NCBI GenBank assembly: GCA_018266295.1
Contig: JAFEAQ010000014.1
Coordinates: forward strand, 1-64,000
Direction of reading: 5' to 3'
Length of the DNA stretch: 64,000 nt
Origin: Bdellovibrionales bacterium
GTDB lineage: Bacteria > Bdellovibrionota > Bdellovibrionia > Bdellovibrionales > Bdellovibrionaceae
Under the pieces are notes generated by a model. That model did not search any database. It saw only the letters and a program-made list of their open reading frames with translations, and had not been told where the DNA came from. Each line of letters begins with the position of its first letter. Positions within the stretch are counted from its first letter, which is position 1. Made by a program: the position numbers and the translations under genes. Positions 42,297-51,484 of this stretch are shown in pieces.

Positions 42297-42782
42297 ATGA
42301 TGCCGCAATATAAGCACCTCAAATATGATCCTGCACTCCTGATTCCAAAGCCATACTATGGCGATCCCAAAGGGTCTTTCGTTGTGAGTTCTTCACAAAT
42401 GGAAATCGCGCTACAAAAGTCCTCGGTTGCAAAAGAGCTTCTTGCCGAGGTTTGGTTCAGCATCGCAACAGCGGGCCCACCCGGCCATGTTCATGGCGGA
42501 TGTCAGGCTGCGGTGCTAGATGAGATGATGGGTTCCACCGGCTGGCATCATGGCTATCCCGTCGTCGCTGCAAAAATCGAAGTGGAGTTTTTAGAAATGG
42601 TCCCCGTGAATGCGCAGTATTCATTACGTGGCCGAATCACCTCCGTTGAAAATCGTAAGATCTATATCGAAGCGGAGCTTTTTGATAAAATGAAAACCTA
42701 CGCGCGCTCCAAGGGACTTTTTATCACGCTCACAGAAGAACAAAAGCAAGACCTCGCTCGCAAAATGAAGACAAGCCAATAA
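42297..42782 (+). CDS. PaaI-type hotdog thioesterase
   Basis: The 161-residue protein has the hotdog motif GPPGHVHGGCQAAVLDEMMG followed by VAAKIEVEFLEMVPVNA. In this family the HGG loop and the following Asp/Glu hydrolyse acyl-CoA thioesters, usually as tetramers. Substrate unknown; aryl- or medium-chain acyl-CoA are usual. Two adjacent ATG codons (42297, 42300) fit the ribosome site equally. Confidence 0.8.
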   Translation: MMPQYKHLKYDPALLIPKPYYGDPKGSFVVSSSQMEIALQKSSVAKELLAEVWFSIATAGPPGHVHGGCQAAVLDEMMGSTGWHHGYPVVAAKIEVEFLEMVPVNAQYSLRGRITSVENRKIYIEAELFDKMKTYARSKGLFITLTEEQKQDLARKMKTSQ

Positions 42783-42911
42783 ATACTTGTCTTGAGAGTC
42801 CAGAATGCCGAGGTCATCAGCAAAATAACGCTACCGAGTTGCACAAATTCTTGCTCCTAAGGTAAAAATCCCCTCAAATAAATTCTTTAAGAGTAAAAAC
42901 GAGGTTCTTCG

Positions 42912-43712
42912 ATGAAACGTGTTTTGATGGCAATGGTTGCGCTCAACTTGGTCGCCTGCGCGAGTTATTTTAAAAGAAAAGAATGTGAATCCACCAACTG
43001 GTTTGAGCACGGAAAATCCGTCGCACTTCGTGGCGAATGGCTGAACTCCGACCAGCTCGTCAACGAGTGTCGCAAAGTCGATGCCGATATTCAGGAGTCT
43101 CAACTCGATCAGGGTTTCAAAAACGGCATGCAACGCTACTGCACTCCGGACAATAGCTACAAGACCGGCAAAGACGGAGACCTTTTCTCGCGTGATTTAT
43201 GCGAAGGTCCTGAGATCAGCGTTCTCTTGCAAAGCTATCGTAGAGGTGTCACCGACTACTGCGCAAAAACCAACGGCCAAAACGCCGGCGCTTCCGGCAA
43301 GAAATATCAAAACATCTGCCCGAAGGAGCTTGAGCCCGGCTTCTTGGTGGAATATCGCAAAGGCCGCAAGAAGTACGTGCAAGCGATGATCTCGAATCGC
43401 GAAGATGACATTCGCGACATCGACGGCAAGCTTTCCAATAAACGCAATCAGTTGAACTTTACCCAGATGCGTTTGAATAACCTTGAAAGCCAGAAGTCTT
43501 CTTTGCAAGCACAAAAGAACTTTACTCCGGCGAGCAACACAAGTCAGATCGGTTATCTCGATGGCCGTATCACAGCTTTAGACCACGACCTAACGGCCGC
43601 AAGAAACGAAGTTTATTCTCAGCAGGGCGAAATCAGCACGCTAGAGAAGACTCGCTCCACAAAAATGGAAGAGATCGCAAACTTCAAAGCGGAAATCCCG
43701 GGACTTGATTAA
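42912..43712 (+). CDS. DUF2799-like lipoprotein with coiled coil
   Basis: The signal MKRVLMAMVALNLVAC gives a lipobox LVAC at Cys16. Residues 20-150 show repeated GF/GxxxYC units (DQGFKNGMQRYC, LQSYRRGVTDYC, GFLVEYRKGRKKY), the pattern of DUF2799. Residues 155-262 form a long coiled coil (DIDGKLSNKRNQLNFTQ and onward). Periplasmic, outer-membrane anchored; function unknown. The stop is 4 bp from the convergent Gly-rich gene. Confidence 0.7.
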   Translation: MKRVLMAMVALNLVACASYFKRKECESTNWFEHGKSVALRGEWLNSDQLVNECRKVDADIQESQLDQGFKNGMQRYCTPDNSYKTGKDGDLFSRDLCEGPEISVLLQSYRRGVTDYCAKTNGQNAGASGKKYQNICPKELEPGFLVEYRKGRKKYVQAMISNREDDIRDIDGKLSNKRNQLNFTQMRLNNLESQKSSLQAQKNFTPASNTSQIGYLDGRITALDHDLTAARNEVYSQQGEISTLEKTRSTKMEEIANFKAEIPGLD

Positions 43713-43716
43713 AAAA

Positions 43717-46089
43717 CTAATATTCCGTAATGATTCCTCCCGAGACCGTCGAGACCGTGCCCGGATTAAACCACACGCCATAACCGGGCCCGCCATTCGT
43801 TGGAATATATAAAACACTGCCCGTGCCGTTGACTGTTGTGTTGGTCGCGGAAATACTCGAAGTCGTCGAAAGCATTTTGACGGTGGATTTTCCCCTCACA
43901 AAAATGTTCACAAAAGTCTGATTGCCCGCATCCTGCGGAAAAGGTGTCTGCAGATAATTACCGGCATTGTCGAAATTATCAAAATAAAGATCACCGTACG
44001 CCGCTGCCGTTGTTTTTGCGTAAACTGTACCTGCACCGCCCCAATAACCCGATGAACTATAGCCACCGCTTGCATAAAAGTGATTCAAGGCCATAGTTCC
44101 CGTAAAAGCTCGGTAGTACAAAGCAATACGCCCACCACCGCCCCCACTCGATCCCGGATTATTCAGAGTGTACCCACCGGTAGCCGAAAAATCTCCCCAG
44201 TTGCCGGCCGTATTGCCGATGGTATCGGCTGTAATCCAGATCGACCCACCGGCCCCCGTACCGACATTGTCTGCGGTCACATACCCGCCACGCATATCAA
44301 ACGAGCCATCGTTAATGAGCGCACCTGTGAGTTCAATTCTGAGGACTCCGCCACCCCACGCTCCGCTATTCCCCGACGCCGACTCGCCACCGCCGCCACC
44401 CCCTGGCGTGCTCGGTTGCATAAGGCTTCCGTAAGGAACTGCCGAGACAAATGAAGGCGTCGCTGGATTTACACCGCCGTAACCGCCATGGGATCCACCA
44501 GCGTGTTCTCCGGCCCCGCCGGTGGTTGTAAATCCATTGGTCGCTCCAGTGTAACCATTCCACGAACCGCCACCGACATAACCCGCGCGCATCAAGTACA
44601 CGACGGAGGTGTTATCAACGGTCATATTGTTTCCAACAATATGCAAGGGGGTGTAAAAGACATCATTACCATCACCACGCGTGAATAAGTAAGTATTGCG
44701 GCTGATCACCAGATTTCCCGTGTGAATATTCACCGCGCGAAGGATGCTAAAGTTATCGACCGTTAATGTTCCTTCCACGGTGATTTTCATCACGCTCACA
44801 TCGGCATCCCGGGTAATGATCACGTTGTCGAAATGGTTTTGATAATCATCAATGAACCAAAGACTATTCACCTTTCCCAGCGCACTTGGATCACCACTAC
44901 TGACGGTCATTCCGGTCGCACCGTCATTGGCTGAAATCGTATGCGCTACGGGATTTAAGCTCATGATATTGACGACGACCTCTTTACCGACAAGCTCTCC
45001 GGCTGCAAGAATATGACTCACATTTCCGGCAGAGGCATAATTCACTGCCGTCGATGAAAGCGCCGCCACAGAACCGGCGACACCGACGGGAGTATATCCC
45101 CAAGCGCCGTTGCCATTGCCAATAATATAGAGATCACCGTAAGCCTGCCCCGTTTGTCGCGCAAGAAAAGTTCCGTGTGCACCAGGCCCCGTCGAGCTAG
45201 TCATGGAAGTGGTCGTTGTTTGAATGAAGTTCTCGTTAAAGGCCATGGTTCCACCGAGAGTTCCATAATAAAGCGCGATGCGGCCACCGCCACCTGAACT
45301 CGTGTTCACCTGACCCGGATCACCACCACCCCCATAGGCCTGAAGGATCGGGGTGCTTGCGTTCGAAGTGAATTTCTCGGCCGTCAGCCAAATAGAACCG
45401 CCGGCTCCGCCACCGACATTGTTTTTTCCAGCCGCGGCACTGGCTCCATTTGCCGAAATCACGCCGTTGACCAGCATCTCACCACCGGAGACAATCCGAA
45501 TGACGCCGCCACCGTCGCCGCCTGGATTCGTCGAAGTGTTGGCTCCGCCGCCGCCACCGTATTCTGCCGGTGCATACACATCGCCATAGCATGGGACAGT
45601 GTACGGACCACTCCCGGTAGAAGCATGTGAGCCACCGGCACCACCGCTCGGCCCGTTGGTATTAATATTTCCTCTGAAACGCCCGCGGTTGCTATTATTA
45701 GCTCCTTGGCGGCCGCCGAGATAGCCTTTGCCATCGGCGGTGATCATCGCCCCCGCTTTGACAATGACATTGCCCGAAGAATTCAGATTCACCTGTGTGC
45801 ACGCCGTTGTGGTACAGGCCGAGTGGGTCAGAATCGCTCCGCTTTCAACCAGAAGATCTTTAATGTTAATCGGGGTGTTTAAGCCGATCGTCAGATTCGC
45901 ACTGGGGTAAAGGTGCCAGCTACAGCCCGTGTAGTCTGCCACATTACTAGAGTTGATCGTCAATGTGCCGACGAATTTGCATCCTCCCTTCCAAAAACCA
46001 AAAGGAATTAAATGCGCATAACTCTCTGTCACCGATCCGCCAAGACAGAGGCAAAACGAAATAAGCAAAAATAAAAAAGCCGGTTTCAT
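43717..46089 (-). CDS. Large secreted Gly-rich protein with duplicated module
   Basis: 790 residues. Signal peptide, then HLIPFGFWKGG, the motif also found at the start of the Kelch-type protein. Two similar modules (about 115-300 and 500-690) each contain GGAGGSH, a GGGGG loop, GGGVIRI or GGGVLRI, GAGGSIWLTA or GAGGSIWITA and GGGGRIALYY, and each is followed by AYGDLY. Between them lies a beta-rich stretch. It looks like a surface beta-helix or adhesin; no enzyme motif. It is transcribed divergently from the TIGR02147-type regulator gene at 46350. Confidence 0.72.
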   Translation of the reverse strand: MKPAFLFLLISFCLCLGGSVTESYAHLIPFGFWKGGCKFVGTLTINSSNVADYTGCSWHLYPSANLTIGLNTPINIKDLLVESGAILTHSACTTTACTQVNLNSSGNVIVKAGAMITADGKGYLGGRQGANNSNRGRFRGNINTNGPSGGAGGSHASTGSGPYTVPCYGDVYAPAEYGGGGGANTSTNPGGDGGGVIRIVSGGEMLVNGVISANGASAAAGKNNVGGGAGGSIWLTAEKFTSNASTPILQAYGGGGDPGQVNTSSGGGGRIALYYGTLGGTMAFNENFIQTTTTSMTSSTGPGAHGTFLARQTGQAYGDLYIIGNGNGAWGYTPVGVAGSVAALSSTAVNYASAGNVSHILAAGELVGKEVVVNIMSLNPVAHTISANDGATGMTVSSGDPSALGKVNSLWFIDDYQNHFDNVIITRDADVSVMKITVEGTLTVDNFSILRAVNIHTGNLVISRNTYLFTRGDGNDVFYTPLHIVGNNMTVDNTSVVYLMRAGYVGGGSWNGYTGATNGFTTTGGAGEHAGGSHGGYGGVNPATPSFVSAVPYGSLMQPSTPGGGGGGESASGNSGAWGGGVLRIELTGALINDGSFDMRGGYVTADNVGTGAGGSIWITADTIGNTAGNWGDFSATGGYTLNNPGSSGGGGGRIALYYRAFTGTMALNHFYASGGYSSSGYWGGAGTVYAKTTAAAYGDLYFDNFDNAGNYLQTPFPQDAGNQTFVNIFVRGKSTVKMLSTTSSISATNTTVNGTGSVLYIPTNGGPGYGVWFNPGTVSTVSGGIITEY

Positions 46090-46173
46090 CGCACACGTCC
46101 CATAAAAAATAAAAGCTAATAAATATATTTTAAGTTAGCGCGCGACAGAGCCTTAGTTGAAAGCAGCTGTCTA

Positions 46174-46193
46174 GACTCATCTGAGTCATTTTT
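46174..46193. terminator. Hairpin with T-run in the divergent region
   Basis: GACTCA-TC-TGAGTC is a perfect 6-bp inverted repeat followed by ATTTTTT on the plus strand. It may be a short terminator/attenuator for plus-strand transcription or an operator; its half-sites resemble those at 46245-46265. Confidence 0.35.
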
Positions 46194-46244
46194 TGCTGTG
46201 TACAATCGCACTCAAAGAGCGCTCTCGGGCAACGTCGCGAACAC

Positions 46245-46265
46245 CTGTCGGAGTGACTCGGACAG
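46245..46265. promoter_or_regulatory. Palindrome upstream of a TIGR02147-type regulator gene
   Basis: CTGTCGGAGT and ACTCGGACAG flank a central G and match as inverted repeats except at one position. It lies 85 bp before the regulator's start and about 155 bp from the divergent secreted gene. A DNA-binding site is likely by symmetry; the binder is unknown. Confidence 0.4.
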
Positions 46266-46349
46266 TATTTAGCTCTTCACGCTTCGTCCATGTCCTGGCA
46301 TGGGCAAAAGAATTTGCATCACTAAATCAAGTTTCATATCTAAATTTAT

Positions 46350-47147
46350 ATGACTAATAACAATGATTATCGCGAGTTCTTAAAAACGGCGATCACCGAG
46401 AAGTTGGATCGAAGACCCGGATACTCAATGAGAGCCTTCGCAAAACACGTCGGGATCAGCGCTTCTCATCTTTCTCGCGTCCTGAGCGGCAAAAAAGATC
46501 TCTCGCCGGAGTCCGCAACTCGCATCGCTATCGAACTGCAACTGAGCGAAGACCAAATCAACCATTTTTTGGATCTCGTGAGCCTCCAGAGTGCGAACTC
46601 TCACACCAAGAAACTGCTTTTAGAAAGAATCCACCGAAGACAAAATCGCCCTTCCCGAAAAGCTTTGAACTCGGAAACCTTTCAGGTGATTTCGGATTGG
46701 TACTATTTTTCCATGCTGGAACTCATCCGCACACAGGGATTTCGTTCCGAAGCCGGTTGGATCGCAAGGCGATTAGGACTGACCATTTCTGAAGTTGAAA
46801 CTGCCATCCAGCGATTACAGACTCTAGGGCTTATTCGTATTGATCAGAACCATGTCATGACAAGCACCGGAGAGATTGACCCCCAATCAGTGAGTGAAAT
46901 ATCGAGTACAGCTGCGCACAGACACTACGAGCAAATAGCCCAGAAGGCCTTCACAGCTCTGAAGGAGCAGCCTTTCGCAGAACGAGAATTTCTAGGAATA
47001 CAATTAGCGTTTAACAGAACGAATCTTCAGAGGGCAAAGACGATGATCCGGAATTTCACAGAACAGTTTGAGACGGAGTTCCGCTCTCACCCGGGAGAAG
47101 ACGTCTATCAACTGAATCTGCAGTTCTTTAGTTTAACTAAAAAGTAA
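46350..47147 (+). CDS. TIGR02147/DUF4423-type transcription regulator
   Basis: The N-terminus is a lambda-repressor-type HTH (YSMRAFAKHVGISASHLSRV, LSGKKDLSPESATRIAIELQ). The core is the TIGR02147 domain: FQVISDWYYFSMLELIRTQG, WIARRLGLTISEVETAIQRL and LGLIRIDQN, a winged-helix unit found mainly in Bdellovibrio and Fibrobacter. 265 residues is usual. Divergent from the Gly-rich secreted gene with palindromes between, so it may control that gene. Its end overlaps the next, convergent gene by 11 bp. Confidence 0.85.
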   Translation: MTNNNDYREFLKTAITEKLDRRPGYSMRAFAKHVGISASHLSRVLSGKKDLSPESATRIAIELQLSEDQINHFLDLVSLQSANSHTKKLLLERIHRRQNRPSRKALNSETFQVISDWYYFSMLELIRTQGFRSEAGWIARRLGLTISEVETAIQRLQTLGLIRIDQNHVMTSTGEIDPQSVSEISSTAAHRHYEQIAQKAFTALKEQPFAEREFLGIQLAFNRTNLQRAKTMIRNFTEQFETEFRSHPGEDVYQLNLQFFSLTKK

Positions 47148-47649
47148 CAAGCTCTTTAGAAAAGGGCCGTCTATTAATGGGAATCAGAGCTTGGTCAAAC
47201 TTTTTCGTTTGGTCAAACGAGTTTGCCTTATAGAGTATTACTCCATCAGTTCTTTTCTCATAAGACTCAGCATCAAAACCACTATAACTTACATTATAGA
47301 TTCTATAGAGAACACCCTCAGAGCATTGAAAACTCGCCCACTGAATCTCTTTCGTATTGTTCTTTGGATCGGCGCGGAACTTTCCATCCACAATCCAAGG
47401 AATCTCTTCGTTATAGACAAAAAACAAAGTTCCTTGCACATCACCGCGCATGATCTTCAGAGTTTTATGTTCTAAAGAGCCATCCGAGTTAAGCACATGA
47501 TACTCGCCTGAAAGATCCGGGCACTGCGAGTTGTAGCCGATCCAATTGATATTTCCGCTACCAACATCACCCGTTCCACCGCCCGCAGCGAGACAAAGTG
47601 TTCCGTCAAAAAACAAACTACTTAGAAAAAATAGAGTGAAAAATTTCAT
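47137..47649 (-). CDS. Small exported protein, unknown
   Basis: 170 residues. Signal peptide ends DGTLCLAAGG; the mature part is beta-rich with two Cys (SQCPDLSGEY, FQCSEG). No family recognised. Divergent from the TIGR02147-type regulator at 47799 across 149 bp, repeating the exported-gene/regulator arrangement seen at 46089/46350. Confidence 0.6.
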   Translation of the reverse strand: MKFFTLFFLSSLFFDGTLCLAAGGGTGDVGSGNINWIGYNSQCPDLSGEYHVLNSDGSLEHKTLKIMRGDVQGTLFFVYNEEIPWIVDGKFRADPKNNTKEIQWASFQCSEGVLYRIYNVSYSGFDAESYEKRTDGVILYKANSFDQTKKFDQALIPINRRPFSKELVTF

Positions 47650-47798
47650 TTTTACCTCGAATCGCTCTCATCTTTAATCGCGCACACGCAGAGATCAAGA
47701 GTAAATAAAACTGCCGCTACACAACAATATCTAAGTCGCAATATTGACTCAGCGATTTTCATAACAGACGCTTGTCTGCGAGAAAGTGAGAAAATATT

Positions 47799-48635
47799 TT
47801 GAACCCAGTAATCAAAAATCCCGACATTACTACGTACACGGATGCCCAGCAATTTCTGCAAGACTATTATTTCTACCGCAAAACCCTCGATGAGCAATTC
47901 TCGTATAAAAATTGGGCTGAAGAACTCGGCATTAAAAATCGCTCGTTCTTACGATTGATGACAACAGGCCAGCGTTCGATCTCAGAATCGACACTTCAAC
48001 AAATGGTCGGACGGATGGGACTTGATAATCTCGGTCAGCAATACTTCACTCATCTTGTTCGTAAAGGCAATGCCCGCAACGAGAAAGAGCGCACTCGCTA
48101 TGAACAAGCACTCAAGAATCTCGTGCGCCTTCATCAGAATCGCATTGAGATCACGGACACTCTTAGTTTTTTACAATCTCCTGAAATTCCAGCGCTTCAA
48201 GTTCTTATTAGCTATACAGATATTCAGCGGAGCGTCTCTTCGCTCGCCAATCTGTTAGAGCGTCGTGAAAGCGAAGTCTCTCAGTGGTTAAGCACTCTCA
48301 GAAACCTCGGACTGGCGGAAGAGGGCGAAGACGGTCAATGGCAAGCGCGCGCGCAAAGCTATCAAATCAAAGATCAACCTGGTAATGAGAGCCTTAAGAA
48401 ATATCATGCGAAAACCTTGCAACATGCTATTCAAGCACTTGAGACAGATAAGGACTCGCGCCGCTATCGCACCCTGCTGATGCCATTAGCCCCTGACCAG
48501 TTCGCTGAAGTCTGGGCTGCGATCAATGAATTTACTGTTCTTCAGCTTGAAAAATACAATGGCCAAGAATTTTCCGCACGAAGACTTTATCAAATGAATG
48601 TGAACCTCGTGCCGATCACAAAAGCAGAGAGTTAG
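47799..48635 (+). CDS. TIGR02147/DUF4423-type regulator, second copy
   Basis: The 278-residue protein has YTDAQQFLQDYYFYRKTLDE, then the HTH-like FSYKNWAEELGIKNRSFLRL, then the TIGR02147 core EIPALQVLISYTDIQRSVSS with a winged-helix-like segment EVSQWLSTLRNLGLAEEGE. The start is TTG at 47799; no later ATG keeps the whole domain. It is related in layout to the regulator at 46350 but not a recent duplicate. Probably controls the divergent exported gene or the exported operon that follows. Confidence 0.8.
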   Translation: MNPVIKNPDITTYTDAQQFLQDYYFYRKTLDEQFSYKNWAEELGIKNRSFLRLMTTGQRSISESTLQQMVGRMGLDNLGQQYFTHLVRKGNARNEKERTRYEQALKNLVRLHQNRIEITDTLSFLQSPEIPALQVLISYTDIQRSVSSLANLLERRESEVSQWLSTLRNLGLAEEGEDGQWQARAQSYQIKDQPGNESLKKYHAKTLQHAIQALETDKDSRRYRTLLMPLAPDQFAEVWAAINEFTVLQLEKYNGQEFSARRLYQMNVNLVPITKAES

Positions 48636-48639
48636 AACT

Positions 48640-49317
48640 CTAGTGGAAAGCGGAGAAGGTTTTTTTTCCTTCGCTTTTCTCTAGCGGAATCACCTGACGG
48701 AAGACATAGCGATCAAACTGTGCCGGATCACCGCCGGAATAGAGCTGCAGCTCTTTATCGGTGATGCGAACACGGTCTACGCCTGAGCGGGTGAGGTCAC
48801 CGAAGATATGAACTAACAGTGACTGCGCTTTCTGCGCAATCGTCACAGGAACGCCGATAATCACAAACGGCGTTTTTCTGAGAGGTCCCCAGAAAAGATC
48901 CTTAATCGCACCTAGTGGCAACGGCACCGGCGTGATCGGCTTAATCTGACCATAGCGAAGAAAATAAACGAGGATCTCCATTTTGTTAGGGTCTTTGGAT
49001 TCAAGATGGGCGCAGATATAGATGCTATCGCGCTTTTTTTCCATTTCGACAACGAAAAGTGGAATCGGCAGAACTTGGAACTGACCATTCTCATCAGGAC
49101 GAACGAAGGCTTCATACTCAAGCGCATCGACCGAACCATCGCTGCTGAACTCGCCAACAACATCCGCACGGACCAGAGCCGTATTGTCCTCATTCCCCTC
49201 CTCATCGCGCCACTGAATTCGGCGCGAAACGCTTTCAAGCTGAGAAACCGGAATTTTACATTTTGCTTCTGCAAAGAACGGCAAAAGGGCCAGGGCAAAA
49301 ATAATTAATTTTTTCAT
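48640..49317 (-). CDS. Exported protein, unknown (225 aa)
   Basis: Signal peptide MKKLIIFALALLPFFAEA then a mature protein with CKIP, an RIQWRDEEGNEDNT segment and SGVDRVRITDKELQLYSGGD. No family recognised. The ATG overlaps the stop of the upstream gene by 4 bp (ATGA), so it is translationally coupled, and it is the last of three exported genes. Confidence 0.6.
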   Translation of the reverse strand: MKKLIIFALALLPFFAEAKCKIPVSQLESVSRRIQWRDEEGNEDNTALVRADVVGEFSSDGSVDALEYEAFVRPDENGQFQVLPIPLFVVEMEKKRDSIYICAHLESKDPNKMEILVYFLRYGQIKPITPVPLPLGAIKDLFWGPLRKTPFVIIGVPVTIAQKAQSLLVHIFGDLTRSGVDRVRITDKELQLYSGGDPAQFDRYVFRQVIPLEKSEGKKTFSAFH

Positions 49318-50156
49318 GGCAAGGCCTCCGAACCTAAAACAGGCACTGGATCTTCACTCGCGCCGTTCTGGCGAATTTTACCTTTCAGATAAAAAGGGCG
49401 CTTTAACACCACGACATTCACGTTCGTGCGCAAAGCCACTTTCACGGACTCAACACTGCCGTCCTCGGCAGGATGTTGATTCATAATCAGAGCGCCATCA
49501 TAGACGACTTTTCCCTGCTCATTCGCTGTTGGTGCGAAGTGCACGTCGATCGAATTCACTTTTGCAAGATAGTTCTTAGCCCAAACACCACCGCGTGCAG
49601 CCAGCACTGCCAGAGCTTCCGGATCTTCGGGGAGAATGATCTTCAAATCACCCACCAGGAACTCGTCATAGCGAATCTTCTCTGCGGACTCTTCACCCCA
49701 GATGAAGTTACGAATGGCATACAGAGGTTTTTCAAGACGCATCTCAATCACCTGCGAAATCAGCTTGCCCCAACCGCCGTGCGGTGGCCGCCACTGAATT
49801 TCAATCGGATGATAACGGCCCTGCTTATCTTGAATCCAAGTATAAACGGTGCCGGCAAGCTGCTCTGTTTTCATCGACTTCATAAAATCTTTATAAAGAC
49901 ACTGTCCAAGTCCCGGATAAGAAAAATCTTGAGCGGGATCTCCTTGGCGGAACGTACAGACCTTAGAATCGATGCCTTGGCCTTTTAAAGCCGCATCGAT
50001 ATCAAGCACCAGCTTCTTTGCAAACCAATAGGCAAAGGCATCCAGCTTACCAACCTTCATAGTGGTAGGAACCGCCGGAGCTTCCGCCCAAGCAGGACTC
50101 GCAGCTTGAAGGCCGAGAGTGGTTGCTATAATGATTGCAAGAGCTTTCATTCTCAT
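49314..50156 (-). CDS. Exported protein, unknown (280 aa)
   Basis: Signal peptide ends ASPAWAE. The mature protein has a helical start (KLDAFAYWFAKKLVLDIDAA) and two Cys (SKVCTFRQGD, GQCLYKD). No family recognised. It is the middle gene of an exported three-gene operon (50878 to 48640), 17 bp after the first gene. Confidence 0.6.
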   Translation of the reverse strand: MRMKALAIIIATTLGLQAASPAWAEAPAVPTTMKVGKLDAFAYWFAKKLVLDIDAALKGQGIDSKVCTFRQGDPAQDFSYPGLGQCLYKDFMKSMKTEQLAGTVYTWIQDKQGRYHPIEIQWRPPHGGWGKLISQVIEMRLEKPLYAIRNFIWGEESAEKIRYDEFLVGDLKIILPEDPEALAVLAARGGVWAKNYLAKVNSIDVHFAPTANEQGKVVYDGALIMNQHPAEDGSVESVKVALRTNVNVVVLKRPFYLKGKIRQNGASEDPVPVLGSEALP

Positions 50157-50173
50157 AATTATTTCGTCACGGT

Positions 50174-50878
50174 TTATTTTGTTGCGTATGTGAAGCTGAT
50201 TTTATAACCACCTTCTTCGCTCAGAGTTCCTGAGAAGCGGCAATCCACAGGCACTTGCTTGTTTTCGCCAGAAATGAAATCAAAGAGCATTTTGTCAGAC
50301 TCGCAGGTCCCGGCGATATCCTGAACTTTCGGGTTGCGAGCGTTCACGCGCTTTTCCGCCGTCAAAGAGTGAATACGAATCGTTAGGAGGTTTTTATTCA
50401 ATTGATTCGTCACCTTCAAAACAAGCGGACGCGGCAACCATTTCTTAGCTTTCTTATCGTAGCCCGAATAGAACTTGGCATTGATTTTTGCGATCTGCGC
50501 ATTCATCTTCAAATCAACAGCAAGATTCAGATCCGCAGCACCCGCTTTTAATTTCGGGAAGACCTTCATCATCTGTTCGTTCACGGGCTCGCCACCTTTA
50601 GGAACTACGAGGTCCAAAGACCAATCGCTGCCAAAGCCGACCATGCCGTTCAAGCTGACATCGTTTGTTTGCACCTTCGCCGGGCCGTCACCATTGCTTT
50701 CAATAGTGATGTCACCGATATTGAGATCGACGGACGCCTTTTCGATCGAGTTTAAAACCTGCTCCATCAAGCGGGCCTGGATCTCGTTATCCATGCCTGT
50801 TGCGTTGGCCCCAGCGGCCAGCACCTGTCCCGAGATAAGGGTCGAAGCAACCAAGGCTCCTAAGATGATCTTTCTCAT
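50174..50878 (-). CDS. Exported protein, unknown (234 aa)
   Basis: True start MRKIILGALVASTLISGQVL at 50878, with GGAGG five bases upstream; a longer frame to 51031 has no ribosome site and crosses the promoter region. Mature protein alpha/beta with two Cys (GTCESDK, VDCRFSG) and repeated strand patterns (NLAVDLKMNAQIAKINAKF) suggesting a beta-barrel or lipocalin-like fold, unproven. First gene of the three-gene exported operon; divergent from an Xre-type regulator with a palindrome between. Confidence 0.6.
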   Translation of the reverse strand: MRKIILGALVASTLISGQVLAAGANATGMDNEIQARLMEQVLNSIEKASVDLNIGDITIESNGDGPAKVQTNDVSLNGMVGFGSDWSLDLVVPKGGEPVNEQMMKVFPKLKAGAADLNLAVDLKMNAQIAKINAKFYSGYDKKAKKWLPRPLVLKVTNQLNKNLLTIRIHSLTAEKRVNARNPKVQDIAGTCESDKMLFDFISGENKQVPVDCRFSGTLSEEGGYKISFTYATK

Positions 50879-50920
50879 ATAATCCTCCGCTGGCTCTGAG
50901 GAGCAAGATCCGCGCCCCCT

Positions 50921-50936
50921 TCTAAAGCGTTTTAGA
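50921..50936. promoter_or_regulatory. Candidate operator between exported operon and Xre-type gene
   Basis: TCTAAA-GCGT-TTTAGA is a 16-bp inverted repeat, 43 bp before the exported-protein start and 175 bp before the HTH gene. Position and symmetry suggest binding by the adjacent HTH protein. Confidence 0.45.
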
Positions 50937-51110
50937 CGGACACCTATGTAGAACCTTTCAACATCAGCCTCAATGGCGGCAGCACAAATGCTGCCCGCGT
51001 CCCGAATCCCGCCTCCTGTCATTATTCTCAATTTGCATATTATTTACGTTTTTATTCATTTTTATTTTGCAGTGCAGAAAGATATAACGGGCCCATCAGA
51101 GCGAGGGTTT

Positions 51111-51395
51111 ATGGATACCATTCATGCGCGACTCAAAAGATATCGTCAACAACGAGGTCTCACGATTCAAGAGGTCTCTTCCCGTACAGGCATTCCAGCA
51201 AGCACATATAAGGAGTGGGAAAACGGCCGCCAGATCCGCGGCGAACCTTATTTGCTATTAGCTGAGGTCTATCAAGTTTCTATACAGGAACTTATTACCG
51301 GACAAAAAAACAAGTCCACTTCACTACTTGCAAGATTCGACCTGCTCGAAGCGGAAATTCAGAACATCAAGACAGAGCTGATCTCGTACTTGTAA
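51111..51395 (+). CDS. Small Xre-family HTH regulator
   Basis: 94 residues from MDTIHARLKRYRQQRG at 51111 (GAGGG upstream); the longer frame to 50973 is non-coding in appearance. Helix-turn-helix of Cro/CI type at residues 6-60 (LTIQEVSSRTGIPASTYKEW, ENGRQIRG), then a short C-terminal helix that may dimerise. Divergent from the exported operon; likely local regulator. Confidence 0.75.
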   Translation: MDTIHARLKRYRQQRGLTIQEVSSRTGIPASTYKEWENGRQIRGEPYLLLAEVYQVSIQELITGQKNKSTSLLARFDLLEAEIQNIKTELISYL

Positions 51396-51484
51396 AACGA
51401 AACACGACTTTTTTCTGAAAGTGCCTGGGAGCGCCAGTATAACTCGCTCAACCAATATAAGTCTTAACTTTTTAAGGAGAATTT

